A stretch of DNA of 64,000 bases from contig JANLJE010000012.1 in the NCBI GenBank assembly GCA_029255645.1, forward strand, positions 27,338 to 91,337, written 5' to 3'. Source of the stretch: Comamonadaceae bacterium. Lineage in GTDB: Bacteria; Pseudomonadota; Gammaproteobacteria; Burkholderiales; Rhodocyclaceae. This document shows, piece by piece, positions 1 to 11,087 of the stretch. The number at the start of each line of letters is the position of its first letter. Position 1 is the first letter of the stretch. The notes beneath the pieces were generated by a model, which saw only the letters and a program-made list of their open reading frames with translations, had not been told where the DNA came from and did no database searches. The translations under genes were made by a program, and so were the position numbers.

Positions 1-756
1 TTGATCCATGGTTATCTGAATAGACGTTTTGGCATGCACCGCCAACCTGCCTCAAGTTGGGGTTATGTCATCTTTTCGCTCATCGAACCTTGGCGGCTCA
101 AGCTGGACTACTACGGCAGGCATCTGACGCGTGGCCGCATCGGTGAGCCTGGGCGTTTGCTGGACATTGGCTGCGGCAACGGAGCCTTTCTGGCCCGCGC
201 AGCAAACATGGGCTGGCAGGTGCAGGGCTGCGAGATAGACCCCAAGGCCGTTACCGCTTGCCGCAACATTGGCATTGATGTCATCGAAGGCGATGCCTTT
301 GCGCCCCAATTGACAGGGCAAACTTTTGACGTCATCACCATGAGCCATGTGATCGAGCATGTGCATGATCAGCCCGCCCTGCTGCAGCGCGCTTATGAAC
401 TGCTACGCCCAGGTGGATGGTTCTGGCTGGCCTGCCCCAACCCGCACAGCGTCGGTCTGAGTCTGTCGGGCACAGCTTGGCTTGCCTTGCACCCGCCCTA
501 CCATCTATGCATTCCAAGCCAGACTATCTTGATAAGCTGGCTCGAGAAAAAAGGGTTCTTCGACATACGTCCCTTACGACGCGGATCGCATGTTCGCAAT
601 GTGTGGCGCATTTCGCAATCTATTGCCCAGCGTGAATCAATCCCCTTGCCATCACCTGGCCACTTGCTCTTCTGGCGCTTGATCGCCGATGGTTTGGCAA
701 CCATCACCTCTGACAGAGCTGAAGAAACGGTGCTGCTTGCACGGAAACCGGAGTGA
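1..756 (+). CDS. class I SAM-dependent methyltransferase (5' end may lie outside the window)
   Basis: Motif I LLDIGCGNGAFLARAANMGWQVQGCEID, then HVIEHVHDQPALLQRAYELLRPGG typical of Methyltransf_11/23. The TTG start at base 1 is uncertain. Confidence 0.85.
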   Translation: MIHGYLNRRFGMHRQPASSWGYVIFSLIEPWRLKLDYYGRHLTRGRIGEPGRLLDIGCGNGAFLARAANMGWQVQGCEIDPKAVTACRNIGIDVIEGDAFAPQLTGQTFDVITMSHVIEHVHDQPALLQRAYELLRPGGWFWLACPNPHSVGLSLSGTAWLALHPPYHLCIPSQTILISWLEKKGFFDIRPLRRGSHVRNVWRISQSIAQRESIPLPSPGHLLFWRLIADGLATITSDRAEETVLLARKPE

Positions 757-759
757 TTC

Positions 760-1662
760 ATGGAGACAGACACCACGCCGATTACCGGCCTTGTACTCCA
801 CTTTCGCACACCAGAAAAGACGCTAGCCTGTTTGAATTCCTTGCAACGGGAAGGCGTTTGTAAAGCTGTCGTCGTTGACAACTCGGAAGACGGGGGGCGA
901 TCCATCGCCGCCATGCGGGATGAACTAGGAGCGCTGCGCAATGCTGGGCTCGATGTCGAAGTTTTGAATCCGGGACGCAACCTGGGCTTTGCAGCGGGCG
1001 TCAATACGGGCTTGGCACACCTCGCCGCGGCGCAGTTCTGCCATGTTCTCCTGATCAATTCAGACGCTCGCTTGGCGCCTGGTGCGCTCGACCAGATGTG
1101 CCTTACGCTACAAACTGCGCCTGTCGTTGCACCACGCATTGCTCAGGGTAATCAATCACCCACATCGCCATTTGCCTATTACGACCGCTTGCTGGGGCTG
1201 ATCACGAACTCGCCTGCGGTGATGCCATTGCGCCATGCCAGCGGCTGCTGTCTCTTGATTCATGCCAATCAAGCACGTCTGCCATTGTTCGATCAGGATT
1301 TTTTCTTTTATGGCGAGGACGTAATGCTTGGTTTCACCACCGAACAGAATCACCTTGCCGAACGAGAATGTCCACAGGCCATTGCAATTCACGCCACTTC
1401 GTCGAGCGCCCAAAATGGCTCGATATTCTACGAGTACCATATAAACCGATCCCACTGGCTGCTAGTACGAAAGCTGGCGCGCAATCCGCTGGAGCAATTC
1501 ATGTTCGTCGCGGCCAGGTGCATCACGCTGCCTCTGCGAGCCCTGGTACGCAGCCTGCGTTTTCGCTCCCTCGTGGCTTGGCGGGGGTTGTTTGAGGCAA
1601 CGACAGATGTTCTGCGCGGTCGCTGCAGGAGTTTTACCCCACCATCATCGACGGCTTCATAG
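760..1662 (+). CDS. GT2 family glycosyltransferase (rhamnosyltransferase-like)
   Basis: VVDNSEDGG, NPGRNLGFAAGVNTGL and LLINSDARL motifs of GT2 family; follows the methyltransferase by 3 bp. Confidence 0.85.
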   Translation: METDTTPITGLVLHFRTPEKTLACLNSLQREGVCKAVVVDNSEDGGRSIAAMRDELGALRNAGLDVEVLNPGRNLGFAAGVNTGLAHLAAAQFCHVLLINSDARLAPGALDQMCLTLQTAPVVAPRIAQGNQSPTSPFAYYDRLLGLITNSPAVMPLRHASGCCLLIHANQARLPLFDQDFFFYGEDVMLGFTTEQNHLAERECPQAIAIHATSSSAQNGSIFYEYHINRSHWLLVRKLARNPLEQFMFVAARCITLPLRALVRSLRFRSLVAWRGLFEATTDVLRGRCRSFTPPSSTAS

Positions 1663-1676
1663 CTTGAAGCGATGTT

Positions 1677-2933
1677 TCATCTGTCAGGGCGAAGCATCCT
1701 CACTGTTTTGCTGCAACGCACAACCAAAATGCCCCCCCAAGCCGCCATCGTCCATTCCGCACATGCCAGCGCCAAGGGCATGCCGTATGTGCCGTAACGC
1801 ACTGTCAGTAAGCCAGATGCAGCAACCAGCACGACCAGCCCGCCTAGTTCGAAACCCGCACGCATCCAGGGTTGGCCCAGTGCCATGAGCGCACTGCCTG
1901 CAGCAATGCGCAGCGCCATCCCAGGCACGGCAATGCACAGCCAGCGGACTACCTCGTCCACCCCCCCATATTTGTCACCAAGCAGCCAGACAAACAGCGG
2001 CGAGCACCACCACAAAGCCGCCGCCAGCACCATGCTGTAGAGGGTGGTAGCGGCAAAAATCCAGCGCAGCAAGAGCGCCGTGCGCTGCGGGTGGTTTTGC
2101 CCCTCGCGGAACAAGCGGGGCATTGCCGACAGCATCAGCGCGATCACTGGCAGCGTAACCGCGCCCACGATGCGCGCACCGGCGGCATACAAGCCTGCAG
2201 CCGTCAGTGGCAGGAGTCTTACAGCCAGGGTCTTGTCCAGTTCCGCCGGGCCTATGGCCGTAATGTTGAGTACTGCAAAGCTGGCCGATTCGTGTAACTC
2301 TCTTCTGGTCGGCAAGCGCCACTGCCGAGGGGGTGGCCAGGCTCGGGGCATATACCTTACGACAACCATCAACGCAATTACCGTAGCGATGCAGTATCCA
2401 TAACCGTACATGGATAATGCATCGGGCGGCTGCAGCACAAACACTGAACCCGCGGCGACCAGGCGCAAGAAAAGCGGCAGCGTTTGCAACAACTGTGATC
2501 GCGCCGTGCGCCCCAGCGCCAGCAGTTGTGCTGCTGCCAAGGCCAGTAGCGGCTGCAGCAACATTTCAGCCACGCCAATGGCGAGCAGCACGCGCCAGCC
2601 AATACCGCTGCCCTGCAGGGCCAAGGCATGAATCAAGAAAAACACGGCGAGCAGAACCCCACCACACACCAGGGTGGTCGGCATGGCATACGGCAGCACC
2701 TGCGCCCGTCGTACAGGGTCTTTGGACATTTCGCCCAACAACACCAAATGCGTGCCGAACGTAGCCAAAGTGCCCAGCATCACCGCCAGCGCCGCCACCC
2801 CTGTAAAAGCACCAAACTGCTGCGGCTCGAGCAAGCGCGCCACCAGCAGCAAGCCGCCCGCCTGCACTGCCAGCCGCAGGCCTAGCACCACGCTGGTGCG
2901 GATGGTTGATTGAGCAATAGCCCCCTGGAGCAT
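1677..2933 (-). CDS. polysaccharide biosynthesis / oligosaccharide flippase family membrane protein (Wzx-like)
   Basis: Many hydrophobic segments; N-terminal TSVVLGLRLAVQAGGLLLVARLLEPQQFGAFTGVAAL is typical of the MATE/MOP flippase family. Confidence 0.8.
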   Translation of the reverse strand: MLQGAIAQSTIRTSVVLGLRLAVQAGGLLLVARLLEPQQFGAFTGVAALAVMLGTLATFGTHLVLLGEMSKDPVRRAQVLPYAMPTTLVCGGVLLAVFFLIHALALQGSGIGWRVLLAIGVAEMLLQPLLALAAAQLLALGRTARSQLLQTLPLFLRLVAAGSVFVLQPPDALSMYGYGYCIATVIALMVVVRYMPRAWPPPRQWRLPTRRELHESASFAVLNITAIGPAELDKTLAVRLLPLTAAGLYAAGARIVGAVTLPVIALMLSAMPRLFREGQNHPQRTALLLRWIFAATTLYSMVLAAALWWCSPLFVWLLGDKYGGVDEVVRWLCIAVPGMALRIAAGSALMALGQPWMRAGFELGGLVVLVAASGLLTVRYGTYGMPLALACAEWTMAAWGGILVVRCSKTVRMLRPDR

Positions 2934-3083
2934 GGGCTTGCCCTAATTAAAGGCGAGAAGGTGATTCACCCCCTCATCGCCATCGACAAGCAGGCCCGAC
3001 GGCCTTGCCGAAAACGGAAACCTCATCCACTGCCCACCGGGTTCCCGCTGCCCTTGCGGCACAGGGGGGCCGTTTTGCGGGCC

Positions 3084-4232
3084 TTAGTCCTGGTAGCGTT
3101 GGGCGATTTCATGGAATACATCGAGTATTTCCAGCAGGGCGTCCACCATGTCCGGATCAAAATGCTGGCCGCGCCCTTCGCGGATGATGGCGACGGCCAC
3201 CTCCATGGGCAGGGCTTCCTTGTAGTGGCGTCGGGAAGTGATGGCGTCGAACACATCGGCAACGGCCATGAGCCGTGCCGGCACGGGAATGGCTTCTCCC
3301 GCCAGACCCAGGGGGTAACCGGAGCCGTCCCATTTCTCATGGTGGCTGCGGGCAATCTGGCAGGCGATTTCGAGAAAGGCCAGCGGCGACTCGCCCTGTT
3401 GCTGCAGCGTGGCGAGGGCCTGGCCGGCCACCTTGTGGATGGCATCCTCGATGGCTTCGGCGCCAATCTGGGCGTGGACCTTCATGATCTCGAACTCTGC
3501 CGGGGTGAGACGGCCGGGTTTGAGCAGGATGGCGTCGGGAACACCCACCTTGCCGATGTCGTGTAGCGGCGCCGCCTTGGCGATCAGTTCCTGCTGGCGA
3601 GGGACCAGGTAGCCGCAGAAGCGGGGATGGGTTTCCAGATGCTGCATCAGGGCGCGGATATAGGCCTGGGTGCGGTACAGATGGTTGCCGGTCTCGTTAT
3701 CCCGCTTTTCCGTCAGCATGGCCAGGGCGTGCAGGCTGACATCCTTGATCAGCTCGATCTCGCGAGTGCGGCGGCTGATCTGGCTTTCCAGGTAACCATT
3801 TTGATCCTTGAGCCAGTCCCGGGCCTCCTTGAGTTCCAGATGGGTCCGCACCCGGGCGAGCAGGATGGCGGGGCGGATGGGCTTGGTGACGTAATCCACG
3901 GCGCCCAGGGCCAGGCCATGTTCCTCGTCCGCATCCGTATCCATGGCGGTGACGAAGATCACGGGAATGTCCCGGGTGGAAGGCTCCGCCCGCAGGGCGC
4001 GCAGCACCGCGTAGCCATCCATCCCGGGCATCATCACGTCGAGCAGGATCAGGGCGGGGCGGGGTTCGCTCTGCGCTACTTTCAAAGCCCGCAAGCCGGA
4101 GTTGGCGACCCGGACCCGGTAGAAGGGCTGCAACAGCTCGCCAATGATGGTCAGGTTTTCCCGGGTGTCGTCAACTACCAGGATGGTCCGCGGGGCGGTG
4201 CCATCGGCTGCGACAGTGAGGGGTTCCGACAT
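3084..4232 (-). CDS. response regulator with HD-GYP phosphodiesterase domain
   Basis: REC domain [18 protein letters not shown]...[53 protein letters not shown]. Start chosen at [11 protein letters not shown]; the ORF track extends upstream to 4460. Confidence 0.92.
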   Translation of the reverse strand: MSEPLTVAADGTAPRTILVVDDTRENLTIIGELLQPFYRVRVANSGLRALKVAQSEPRPALILLDVMMPGMDGYAVLRALRAEPSTRDIPVIFVTAMDTDADEEHGLALGAVDYVTKPIRPAILLARVRTHLELKEARDWLKDQNGYLESQISRRTREIELIKDVSLHALAMLTEKRDNETGNHLYRTQAYIRALMQHLETHPRFCGYLVPRQQELIAKAAPLHDIGKVGVPDAILLKPGRLTPAEFEIMKVHAQIGAEAIEDAIHKVAGQALATLQQQGESPLAFLEIACQIARSHHEKWDGSGYPLGLAGEAIPVPARLMAVADVFDAITSRRHYKEALPMEVAVAIIREGRGQHFDPDMVDALLEILDVFHEIAQRYQD

Positions 4233-4485
4233 GGCGACAGGCTCCGGGGAAAAACGGGAGCTCGATTTTACGGCGGTTCGGAGGGTTTTGTGTTCGAGGT
4301 GTGCTCGTACCGGACGCAGCACAAGCCATACTTGAGCGTCTATGGCAAGGAGGGCGGCATGAGAACAGTAGGTCAGCGCCAAGAGCGCCCGATTGGTCTT
4401 GCGTCGGGCGCCCTCCTGGCTGAAGGCGCTCGATTCAATGATGAGATGAAGGGGATTCAAGCGGGCCGGATCGGCCCTTCCTGCC

Positions 4486-5361
4486 TCATTCGACGCCGCT
4501 TCGGCGTGCCATCAGGCGCCAGATGATGGGGGTGAGGATGAGCTGCATGGCCAGGTCCTGCCGGTCGCCGGGGATGACGATGGTGTTGGCCCGGGTCATG
4601 AAGGCATCCTTGACCATCGAGAGCAGGTAGGGGAAATCCACGCCCCGGGGATCGGCAAAGCGGATCACCACCATGGTCTCGCTGGCGATGGGAATGTCCC
4701 GGGCGATGAAGGGGTTGGAGGTGTCCACCACCGGCACCCGCTGGAAGTTGATGTGGGTGAGTTCGAACTGGGGCACGATGTAATGCACATAGTCCGGCAT
4801 GCGCGAGAGGATGGTGCGCATCACCGCCTCGCGCGAATAGCCGCGCAGATTGGTGTCGCGGTGGATCTTCTGGATCCACTCCAGGTTGATCACCGGCACC
4901 ACGCCGATCAGCAGGTCCGGGTAGCGGGCCACATTCACCTGGGCGGTACGCACCGCCCCATGCAGCCCTTCATAAAAGAGCAGGTCGGTATCTTCCGGCA
5001 GCGGCTCCCAGGGGGTGAAAGTACCGGGCTCCTGCCCGACCGCCTGGGCATCTTCCTTTTCATGCAGATAACGGCGGCGGTGCCCCGTGCCCGTTTCGCT
5101 GTAGCTGCAAAACAGGCTTTCCAGCTCCGGCAGCAGGTTGGTGTCCGGCCCGAACAGGGACAGACGACCTTCGCCTTGCGCCTCCCGTGCATCGTTCAAG
5201 GCCTTGAGTCCGGCCCGGTCGTAGCGGTGAAAGCTGTCGCCCTCGACGATGGCGGCGCGCACCCCCTCGCGCCGGAAAATCCCCTCGAACACCTTGCGGA
5301 CATGGCTGGTGCCGGCTCCCGAGGAACCCGTGACGGCGATGATGGGATGCCGGGCGGACAT
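4486..5361 (-). CDS. prk: phosphoribulokinase (proteobacterial type)
   Basis: [24 protein letters not shown]-loop, [19 protein letters not shown]; stop 3 bp after... adjacent to fbp with only a 3 bp gap. Confidence 0.92.
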   Translation of the reverse strand: MSARHPIIAVTGSSGAGTSHVRKVFEGIFRREGVRAAIVEGDSFHRYDRAGLKALNDAREAQGEGRLSLFGPDTNLLPELESLFCSYSETGTGHRRRYLHEKEDAQAVGQEPGTFTPWEPLPEDTDLLFYEGLHGAVRTAQVNVARYPDLLIGVVPVINLEWIQKIHRDTNLRGYSREAVMRTILSRMPDYVHYIVPQFELTHINFQRVPVVDTSNPFIARDIPIASETMVVIRFADPRGVDFPYLLSMVKDAFMTRANTIVIPGDRQDLAMQLILTPIIWRLMARRSGVE

Positions 5362-5364
5362 GAT

Positions 5365-6381
5365 TCAGGCGGAACGGTGGTAGGCGGCGACCCGCTCCAC
5401 TTCGTTTTTCGAGCCCAAAATCACCGGCACGCGCTGGTGCAGTTTTTCCGGGGTGATGGCAAGGATGCGCTCGCGCCCGGTGCTCGCCACGCCGCCGGCC
5501 TGCTCCACCAGCCAGGCCATGGGATTGGCCTCGTACATCAGGCGCAGCTTGCCGCCCTGGGCGCGGGTCCTGGCATCCAGGGGATAGAGGAAGATGCCGC
5601 CGCGGACCAGGATGCGATGCACGTCGGCCACCATCGAAGCCACCCAGCGCATGTTGAAATCCCGGCCGCGCGGCCCCTCCCGGCCCTGCAGCAGCTCCGC
5701 CACGTAGCGCTGCACCGGCGGCTCCCAGTGGCGCTGGTTGGCCATGTTGATGGCAAATTCCCCGGTATCTTCGGGAATGCGGAGGTTTTCCTGGGTGAGG
5801 ACGAAGGAGCCGATCTCCCGGTCCAGGGTAAAGGCCGCCACCCCGTCCCCCACGGTCAGCACCAGCAGGGTGGTGGGGCCATACACGGCATAGCCGGCGG
5901 CGACCTGGCGCGCACCGGGCTGGAGAAAGGCCGCTTCGGCGGCGGCCTCGGAGGACAGGTCGGCCCCCTCGGGACACTTCAGCACCGAAAAGATAGTGCC
6001 GACGGAGACATTCACGTCGATGTTGGAGGAGCCATCGAGCGGATCGAACATCAGCAGATATTCGCCGTGCGGATAGCGGTTGGGGATCAGCCGGGGCAGA
6101 TCCATTTCCTCGGAAGCCATGGCCGCCAGGTGGCCGCCCCATTCGTTGGCATCGAGCAGGATGTCGTTGGAGATCACGTCGAGCTTCTTCTGCGCCTCGC
6201 CCTGGACGTTCTCGCTGCCGGCTTCGCCCAGAGCCTCACCCAGGCCGCCCTTGCCGATGGTGACGGCGATATGCTTGCAGGCCCGCGCCACCACCTCGAT
6301 CAGCAGCCGCAGGTCGGCGGGCAGCAGGTTCTTTTCGCGCTGTTTTTCGATCAGGTAGCGGGAGAGGGTGATACGACTCAT
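5365..6381 (-). CDS. fbp: class 1 fructose-1,6-bisphosphatase
   Basis: [22 protein letters not shown] signature. Start placed at [14 protein letters not shown]. Confidence 0.95.
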   Translation of the reverse strand: MSRITLSRYLIEKQREKNLLPADLRLLIEVVARACKHIAVTIGKGGLGEALGEAGSENVQGEAQKKLDVISNDILLDANEWGGHLAAMASEEMDLPRLIPNRYPHGEYLLMFDPLDGSSNIDVNVSVGTIFSVLKCPEGADLSSEAAAEAAFLQPGARQVAAGYAVYGPTTLLVLTVGDGVAAFTLDREIGSFVLTQENLRIPEDTGEFAINMANQRHWEPPVQRYVAELLQGREGPRGRDFNMRWVASMVADVHRILVRGGIFLYPLDARTRAQGGKLRLMYEANPMAWLVEQAGGVASTGRERILAITPEKLHQRVPVILGSKNEVERVAAYHRSA

Positions 6382-6518
6382 GAGGACTCCGGAAAGACCA
6401 GGATGGGGAAGGGAATCGAAGCCGCATTTTAACCCCAAGCCTGACCCCAGGCCGCGGGAGAAAATTTATTCCCCTGCATTCCCTTGTTCCGGCAGCCCCG
6501 GGGTGTAAGAATCGAGCC

Positions 6519-7046
6519 ATGCGATTCCTCATTCCCTTTCCCCGCCTGTCCCTCATCGGGCTCACCCTGCTGCTTTCAGCCTGCGCCGGACTGCCGGACC
6601 GGGCCACGGAAGGCGAGCTGCAGCAACGCCTCGGCACGCCGGCCATGCACTGGGAGGCAGCCGATGGCCGGCTCCAGCTGGCCTACCCCACCGGCCCCAT
6701 GGGCTTCGCCACCTGGATGGTCTGGCTCGGCCCCGACCGGCGGCTGGAAAAACTGGAGAATGTCCTCGACACCGCCCACTTCGCCCGCATCCAGCCGGGC
6801 CAGAGCCAGGCCGAGGTGCTCAGCATCCTGGGTCCGCCGATCCCCAGCCGGACCGTGTATTACGAAGCCCGGGACGAGCTGGTGTGGGAGTGGCGCTACT
6901 GCGACGACTGGGCCGAACCGGCCCGCTTCCACGTCCTGTTCGATGGCAGGACGAAGACCGTGCGCAGCACCCTTTCCCTCACCGAAAGCCAATCCCAGCT
7001 CTTCATCCAGTTCCGCGAATACTGCAGCCGCCCCCGGCGGCCCTGA
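6519..7046 (+). CDS. BamE/SmpA-like lipoprotein
   Basis: Lipobox LLLSACAG; IQPGQSQAEVLSILGPP resembles the BamE/OmlA fold motif. Confidence 0.7.
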   Translation: MRFLIPFPRLSLIGLTLLLSACAGLPDRATEGELQQRLGTPAMHWEAADGRLQLAYPTGPMGFATWMVWLGPDRRLEKLENVLDTAHFARIQPGQSQAEVLSILGPPIPSRTVYYEARDELVWEWRYCDDWAEPARFHVLFDGRTKTVRSTLSLTESQSQLFIQFREYCSRPRRP

Positions 7047-7052
7047 TTCCCC

Positions 7053-7730
7053 ATGGCCGACACCGCCCACCGCTACCCGGAAGAACAGATTGCCGCCGTC
7101 TACCGCGCCATTTTCGAGCGCCGCGACGTGCGTCATTTCAAGCCCGGGCCCCTGCCCCCCCGAGTCCTGGACCGGCTGCTGGACGCCGCCCATGCCGGCC
7201 CCTCGGTGGGCTACATGCAGCCCTGGCGCTTTTTGCACATCACCGACCCGGCCCTGCGCCAGGAAATACACGCCCTGGTGGAGGCGGAACGGCTGAACAC
7301 GGCGGAACACCTGCCCAGCCGCCAGCAGGAATTCCTCGAGTTGAAGGTGGAAGGGGTGCGGGAATGTGCGGAAATCCTGGTGGTGGCCCTGATGGATGGC
7401 TGCGCGGCCCACATCTTCGGGCGCCGCACCCTGCCGGAAATGGACCTGGCCTCCGCCGCCTGCGCCATCCAGAACCTCTGGCTGGCGGCCCGGGCCGAAG
7501 GCATCGGCGTGGGTTGGGTGTCCTTCTTCGATCCCCTGGCCCTGATCCGGCTGCTGGCCATGCCCGTCGACGCCCGGCCGATTGCCATCCTCTGCCTGGG
7601 CCAGGCGGAATCCTTCCCGGAGCAGCCCCTGCTCGAACAACTGGGCTGGGGCCAGCGTCTGCCGCGGGAGCAATGGCTGTTTGAAAACCGCTGGCCGGAA
7701 GACGCCAGGCCCACACCGGTGGCCTGCTAG
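7053..7730 (+). CDS. bluB: 5,6-dimethylbenzimidazole synthase BluB
   Basis: Nitroreductase-fold sequence FERRDVRHFKPGPLPPRVLDRLLDAAHAGPSVGYMQPWRF; GVGWVSFFDP characteristic of BluB. Confidence 0.92.
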   Translation: MADTAHRYPEEQIAAVYRAIFERRDVRHFKPGPLPPRVLDRLLDAAHAGPSVGYMQPWRFLHITDPALRQEIHALVEAERLNTAEHLPSRQQEFLELKVEGVRECAEILVVALMDGCAAHIFGRRTLPEMDLASAACAIQNLWLAARAEGIGVGWVSFFDPLALIRLLAMPVDARPIAILCLGQAESFPEQPLLEQLGWGQRLPREQWLFENRWPEDARPTPVAC

Positions 7731-7798
7731 GCGAAACCGTTCGACAAGCATAAAATCACGAGCTTTGGCCGATACCCGATCCGGATCGGCCCAAACTC

Positions 7799-10700
7799 AT
7801 GTCTGGAAAGCACCAAGCGGTGGATGCACCCTCCATGGCCGACTCCATGGCCGACTCCATGGCCGACGACGTCAAGGCTTGTCCCTCCAATCTGCGCATT
7901 CTGACGGTGGCCGTGTTGCTGGGGGCCAACCTGTTTGTCCTCGTCCTTGCGGCGGTCAGTCTTTACCAGAGCCGGCAACAGTACGAATTGCGCGCCCAGC
8001 TCGTCACCCGGGACATGGTCCGGAGCGTCGATCAGAGGATAAGCGGCAGCATCGGCCACATCGATCTGGCCCTGCAGGCCGTGGCCGATGAGCTTGAAAG
8101 GCAACTCCAGGGAGGGGGGCTGGACGCTAAAGCCGTCAGCGGCCTGCTGGAGCGCTACCAGCAACGCCTGCCTGAAGTGGAGGCGTTCCGGATCGCCGAT
8201 GCCGGGGGGAGGGTGATTTTTGGCAAGGGGCTCAATCCCCAGGAGCACCCCAGTTGGGCCGACCGGGATTACTTCATCCTCCTGCGCGACCATCCGGAAG
8301 CCGGGCTGCAGATTTCCAGGCCTCGCCAGGGCCGCGTCGCCAAGCAATACATCATCGGTTTTGCGCGGCGTTACAACCATCCGGACGGCCGTTTTGCCGG
8401 AGTGATTTCAGCCCCGGTCGCCCTGGAATACTTTCAGCAACTGCTGGACCAGTTCCAGCTAGGCCCCAAGGGCGCGATCATCCTGCGGGATCAGGAACTG
8501 GGTCTGATCGCCCGTAGTCCGCAGGTGGAAAGCGGCCCCCTGGCCATGGTCGGCAACCGGGTGGTGTCGCGGGAATTGACGGAACTGGCAGCCTCCGGCG
8601 TCAGCGAATCCACCTACCACACCACCCGGGCAGCCGATGAGCTGGAGCGCATTGCCTCTTTTCGTCGCATCGAAGGGGCCCCGATGCTGGTGGTGGCCAG
8701 CATGGCCAGCGAGGATTTTCTCGCCGGCTGGAACGCCGATGTTTACAAAACGGCCGCCTGGATCATCGGCTTCGCCCTGCTCTCCATCGGGTCCGGCCTG
8801 TTTGCCCTGCAACTGCAAAAACAGATTACCCGCGCCAGTCTCCGTAATCAGCTCTATCTGCGCCACGCCAGTGATGGCGTCCACATCCTCGACACCCAGG
8901 GCCAGGTCGTCGAGGCCAGCGACAGCTTCTGTTCCATGCTGGGTTATCGCCGTGCCGAGATCATCGGCATGAATGTCCGCCAGTGGGATGCCCGCTGGAG
9001 CGCCCGGGAACTGCTTGAAACCGTGCTCCCCCGGAGTTTGGCCGCCAATAGCCTGAAGACCTTTGAAACCCGGTTCCGCAAGAAGGATGGCGAGGTGATC
9101 GAGGTGGAAATCAACAGCATCTGCTTCGTCATGGAGGGTCGGCGCTACCTGTTTGCCTCGGCTCGCGATATCGGCGAGCGCAAGCGACAGCAGGACGCCC
9201 TCGAGGCCATCGCCCTGCGCCTGCAGCAAAGCGAGGAGCGTTACCGGCTGCTGTTGAAAAATTCCCCGGTGGGCATCCTCCACTACGACCCGAATCTCCG
9301 GGTCACCTACGCCAATGACCGGTTCGAAGCCATCATGCAGGTTCCTCCGGGTTACATGCTGGGCTTCGATTGCCACAATTTGCGGAGCCAGTCGCTTCTC
9401 GCCACCCTGCAGCAGACCCTGCAAGGGGAAACGACCCATTACGACGGCCCCTACGTCACGACCTACAGTCAGCGTGAATTGTGGATTTCCATGGCCGGTT
9501 CCCCCCTGGTCAATGAATCGGGAGAAATCCTCGGCGGCATCGCGATTTTCGAAGACATCACCGAAGCCAAACGCATCGAAGTCTCCGAACGCCGGCAACG
9601 GGAAAGCCTGATCCGGCTCAATGAAATCGCCGCCGCTTCCCACCTGCCCCTCGACGAACAACTGCGCCAGGCCCTGGACATCGGCCTGAAGCAACTGGGC
9701 CTGGAGTTCGGCATCGTCAGCCAGGTAGCGGATGGCATCTATACGATCCACACCCAGGTCTCGCCGCCGGAGACCCTCCACGACGGCCAGTGTTTTCCCG
9801 TCGCGCAAACCTGTTGCGCCATCACTCTCGATGAAAACCGGGTCGTGGCCATCAGCGAGATGGGCAAGTCGCCCTACCAGGGCCATCCCTGCTATCAGGC
9901 CTTCAAGCTGGAAGCCTATATCGGCGCGCCGCTGCTGGTCGAAGGCCGGATATTTGGCACCGTCAGTTTCAGTTCGCCCCGGCCTTATCACCGCGGTTTC
10001 GACGAGGGCGACCAGGAATTCGTCAGCCTGCTGGCCCGCTGGATCAGCTCGGATCTGGAGCGGGACCTGGCCCGGAGAAAGATCGTGAACAATGAGGCCT
10101 ATCTGAGAACCATCATCGAAAACGAGCCCGAATGTGTCACGGTCATCAGCCAGGACGGCATCCTGCTGCAGATGAACCGGGCCGGAATGGCAATGATCGA
10201 GGTGGACAGCGTCGAGGAAGTCAATGCCCTGGGCCTGTTCAACTGGATTTCCCCGGAATACCGGCAAGCCTTCAAGGACCTGAATCAGCGTGTCTTTGAA
10301 GGCGAAAGCGGCATCCTGGAATTCAGGGTGAATGGCAAGCGTGGTGCAGACCGCTGGCTGGAGTCCCACGCCGCCCCCCTGCGGGATGCCACGGGCAGCA
10401 TCATTGCCCAGCTGGCCGTGATCCGCGATGTCACCCAGCTCAAGCAGCATCACGCCCAACTCGAATATCTGGCCCACTACGATCCCTTGACCCGGCTCCC
10501 CAACCGAACCCTGCTCTCGGACCGGATGCACCAGGCGCTGGCCCAGGCCGGGCGCACCGGCACCTACGTGATCGTGGGCTACCTGGACCTGGATGGGTTC
10601 AAGGCGATCAACGACAGCTTCGGTCATCAGGCCGGCGATGAGCTGTTGATCGAGATGGCCCGCCGCCTCAACGCCACCGTGCGCCAGGGCGACACCGTGG

Positions 10701-10987
10701 CCCGCCTGGGCGGCGATGAATTCGTGCTGTTGCTGGTGGGCATCAAGGACGCTGCAGAATGGCAAGCCGCCGCCGAACGGGTGCTGCAGGCCCTGGCGGC
10801 CCCGGTGCTGGTGCAGGGCCAGGCCCAGCAGATTTCCGGCAGCCTGGGCATCACTTTGTTCCCGGAGGATGACACCGACCCGGACACCCTGCTGCGCCAC
10901 GCGGACCAGGCCATGTACCACGCCAAGCAGGCGGGCAAGAACCGCTATCAACGCTTTGATCAGCGCCTTGCCCAGGAGAAGTGCTGA
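7799..10987 (+). CDS. multi-sensor diguanylate cyclase (periplasmic sensor, PAS repeats, GAF, GGDEF)
   Basis: Two TM segments flank an extracytoplasmic region; several PAS-like stretches, GAF-like region, C-terminal RQGDTVARLGGDEF with intact I-site RxxD and GGDEF. Confidence 0.93.
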   Translation: MSGKHQAVDAPSMADSMADSMADDVKACPSNLRILTVAVLLGANLFVLVLAAVSLYQSRQQYELRAQLVTRDMVRSVDQRISGSIGHIDLALQAVADELERQLQGGGLDAKAVSGLLERYQQRLPEVEAFRIADAGGRVIFGKGLNPQEHPSWADRDYFILLRDHPEAGLQISRPRQGRVAKQYIIGFARRYNHPDGRFAGVISAPVALEYFQQLLDQFQLGPKGAIILRDQELGLIARSPQVESGPLAMVGNRVVSRELTELAASGVSESTYHTTRAADELERIASFRRIEGAPMLVVASMASEDFLAGWNADVYKTAAWIIGFALLSIGSGLFALQLQKQITRASLRNQLYLRHASDGVHILDTQGQVVEASDSFCSMLGYRRAEIIGMNVRQWDARWSARELLETVLPRSLAANSLKTFETRFRKKDGEVIEVEINSICFVMEGRRYLFASARDIGERKRQQDALEAIALRLQQSEERYRLLLKNSPVGILHYDPNLRVTYANDRFEAIMQVPPGYMLGFDCHNLRSQSLLATLQQTLQGETTHYDGPYVTTYSQRELWISMAGSPLVNESGEILGGIAIFEDITEAKRIEVSERRQRESLIRLNEIAAASHLPLDEQLRQALDIGLKQLGLEFGIVSQVADGIYTIHTQVSPPETLHDGQCFPVAQTCCAITLDENRVVAISEMGKSPYQGHPCYQAFKLEAYIGAPLLVEGRIFGTVSFSSPRPYHRGFDEGDQEFVSLLARWISSDLERDLARRKIVNNEAYLRTIIENEPECVTVISQDGILLQMNRAGMAMIEVDSVEEVNALGLFNWISPEYRQAFKDLNQRVFEGESGILEFRVNGKRGADRWLESHAAPLRDATGSIIAQLAVIRDVTQLKQHHAQLEYLAHYDPLTRLPNRTLLSDRMHQALAQAGRTGTYVIVGYLDLDGFKAINDSFGHQAGDELLIEMARRLNATVRQGDTVARLGGDEFVLLLVGIKDAAEWQAAAERVLQALAAPVLVQGQAQQISGSLGITLFPEDDTDPDTLLRHADQAMYHAKQAGKNRYQRFDQRLAQEKC
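7832..7867 (+). repeat. 3 x 12 bp tandem repeat TCCATGGCCGAC at the 5' end of the GGDEF gene
   Basis: Direct reading: three identical 12-mers encoding SMAD SMAD SMAD, each with an ATG. Confidence 0.95.
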
Positions 10988-11087
10988 TCGCTGCCGTCCG
11001 CCCTGGGCATCCTTCCCGGCCTCTTTTTCCCGGCCATCGCCCGGCCCGGCGGCAAGGCGTCGAGCCAACCGAGGGGCCGGCCTGGTC

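Noticed and set aside
1-2933. Complete polysaccharide or O-antigen biosynthesis island
   Set aside because: Only three genes (methyltransferase, GT2, flippase) at the window edge; extent cannot be judged from this window.
4753-6432. 559 aa plus-strand ORF
   Set aside because: Antisense to prk and fbp, both unmistakable.
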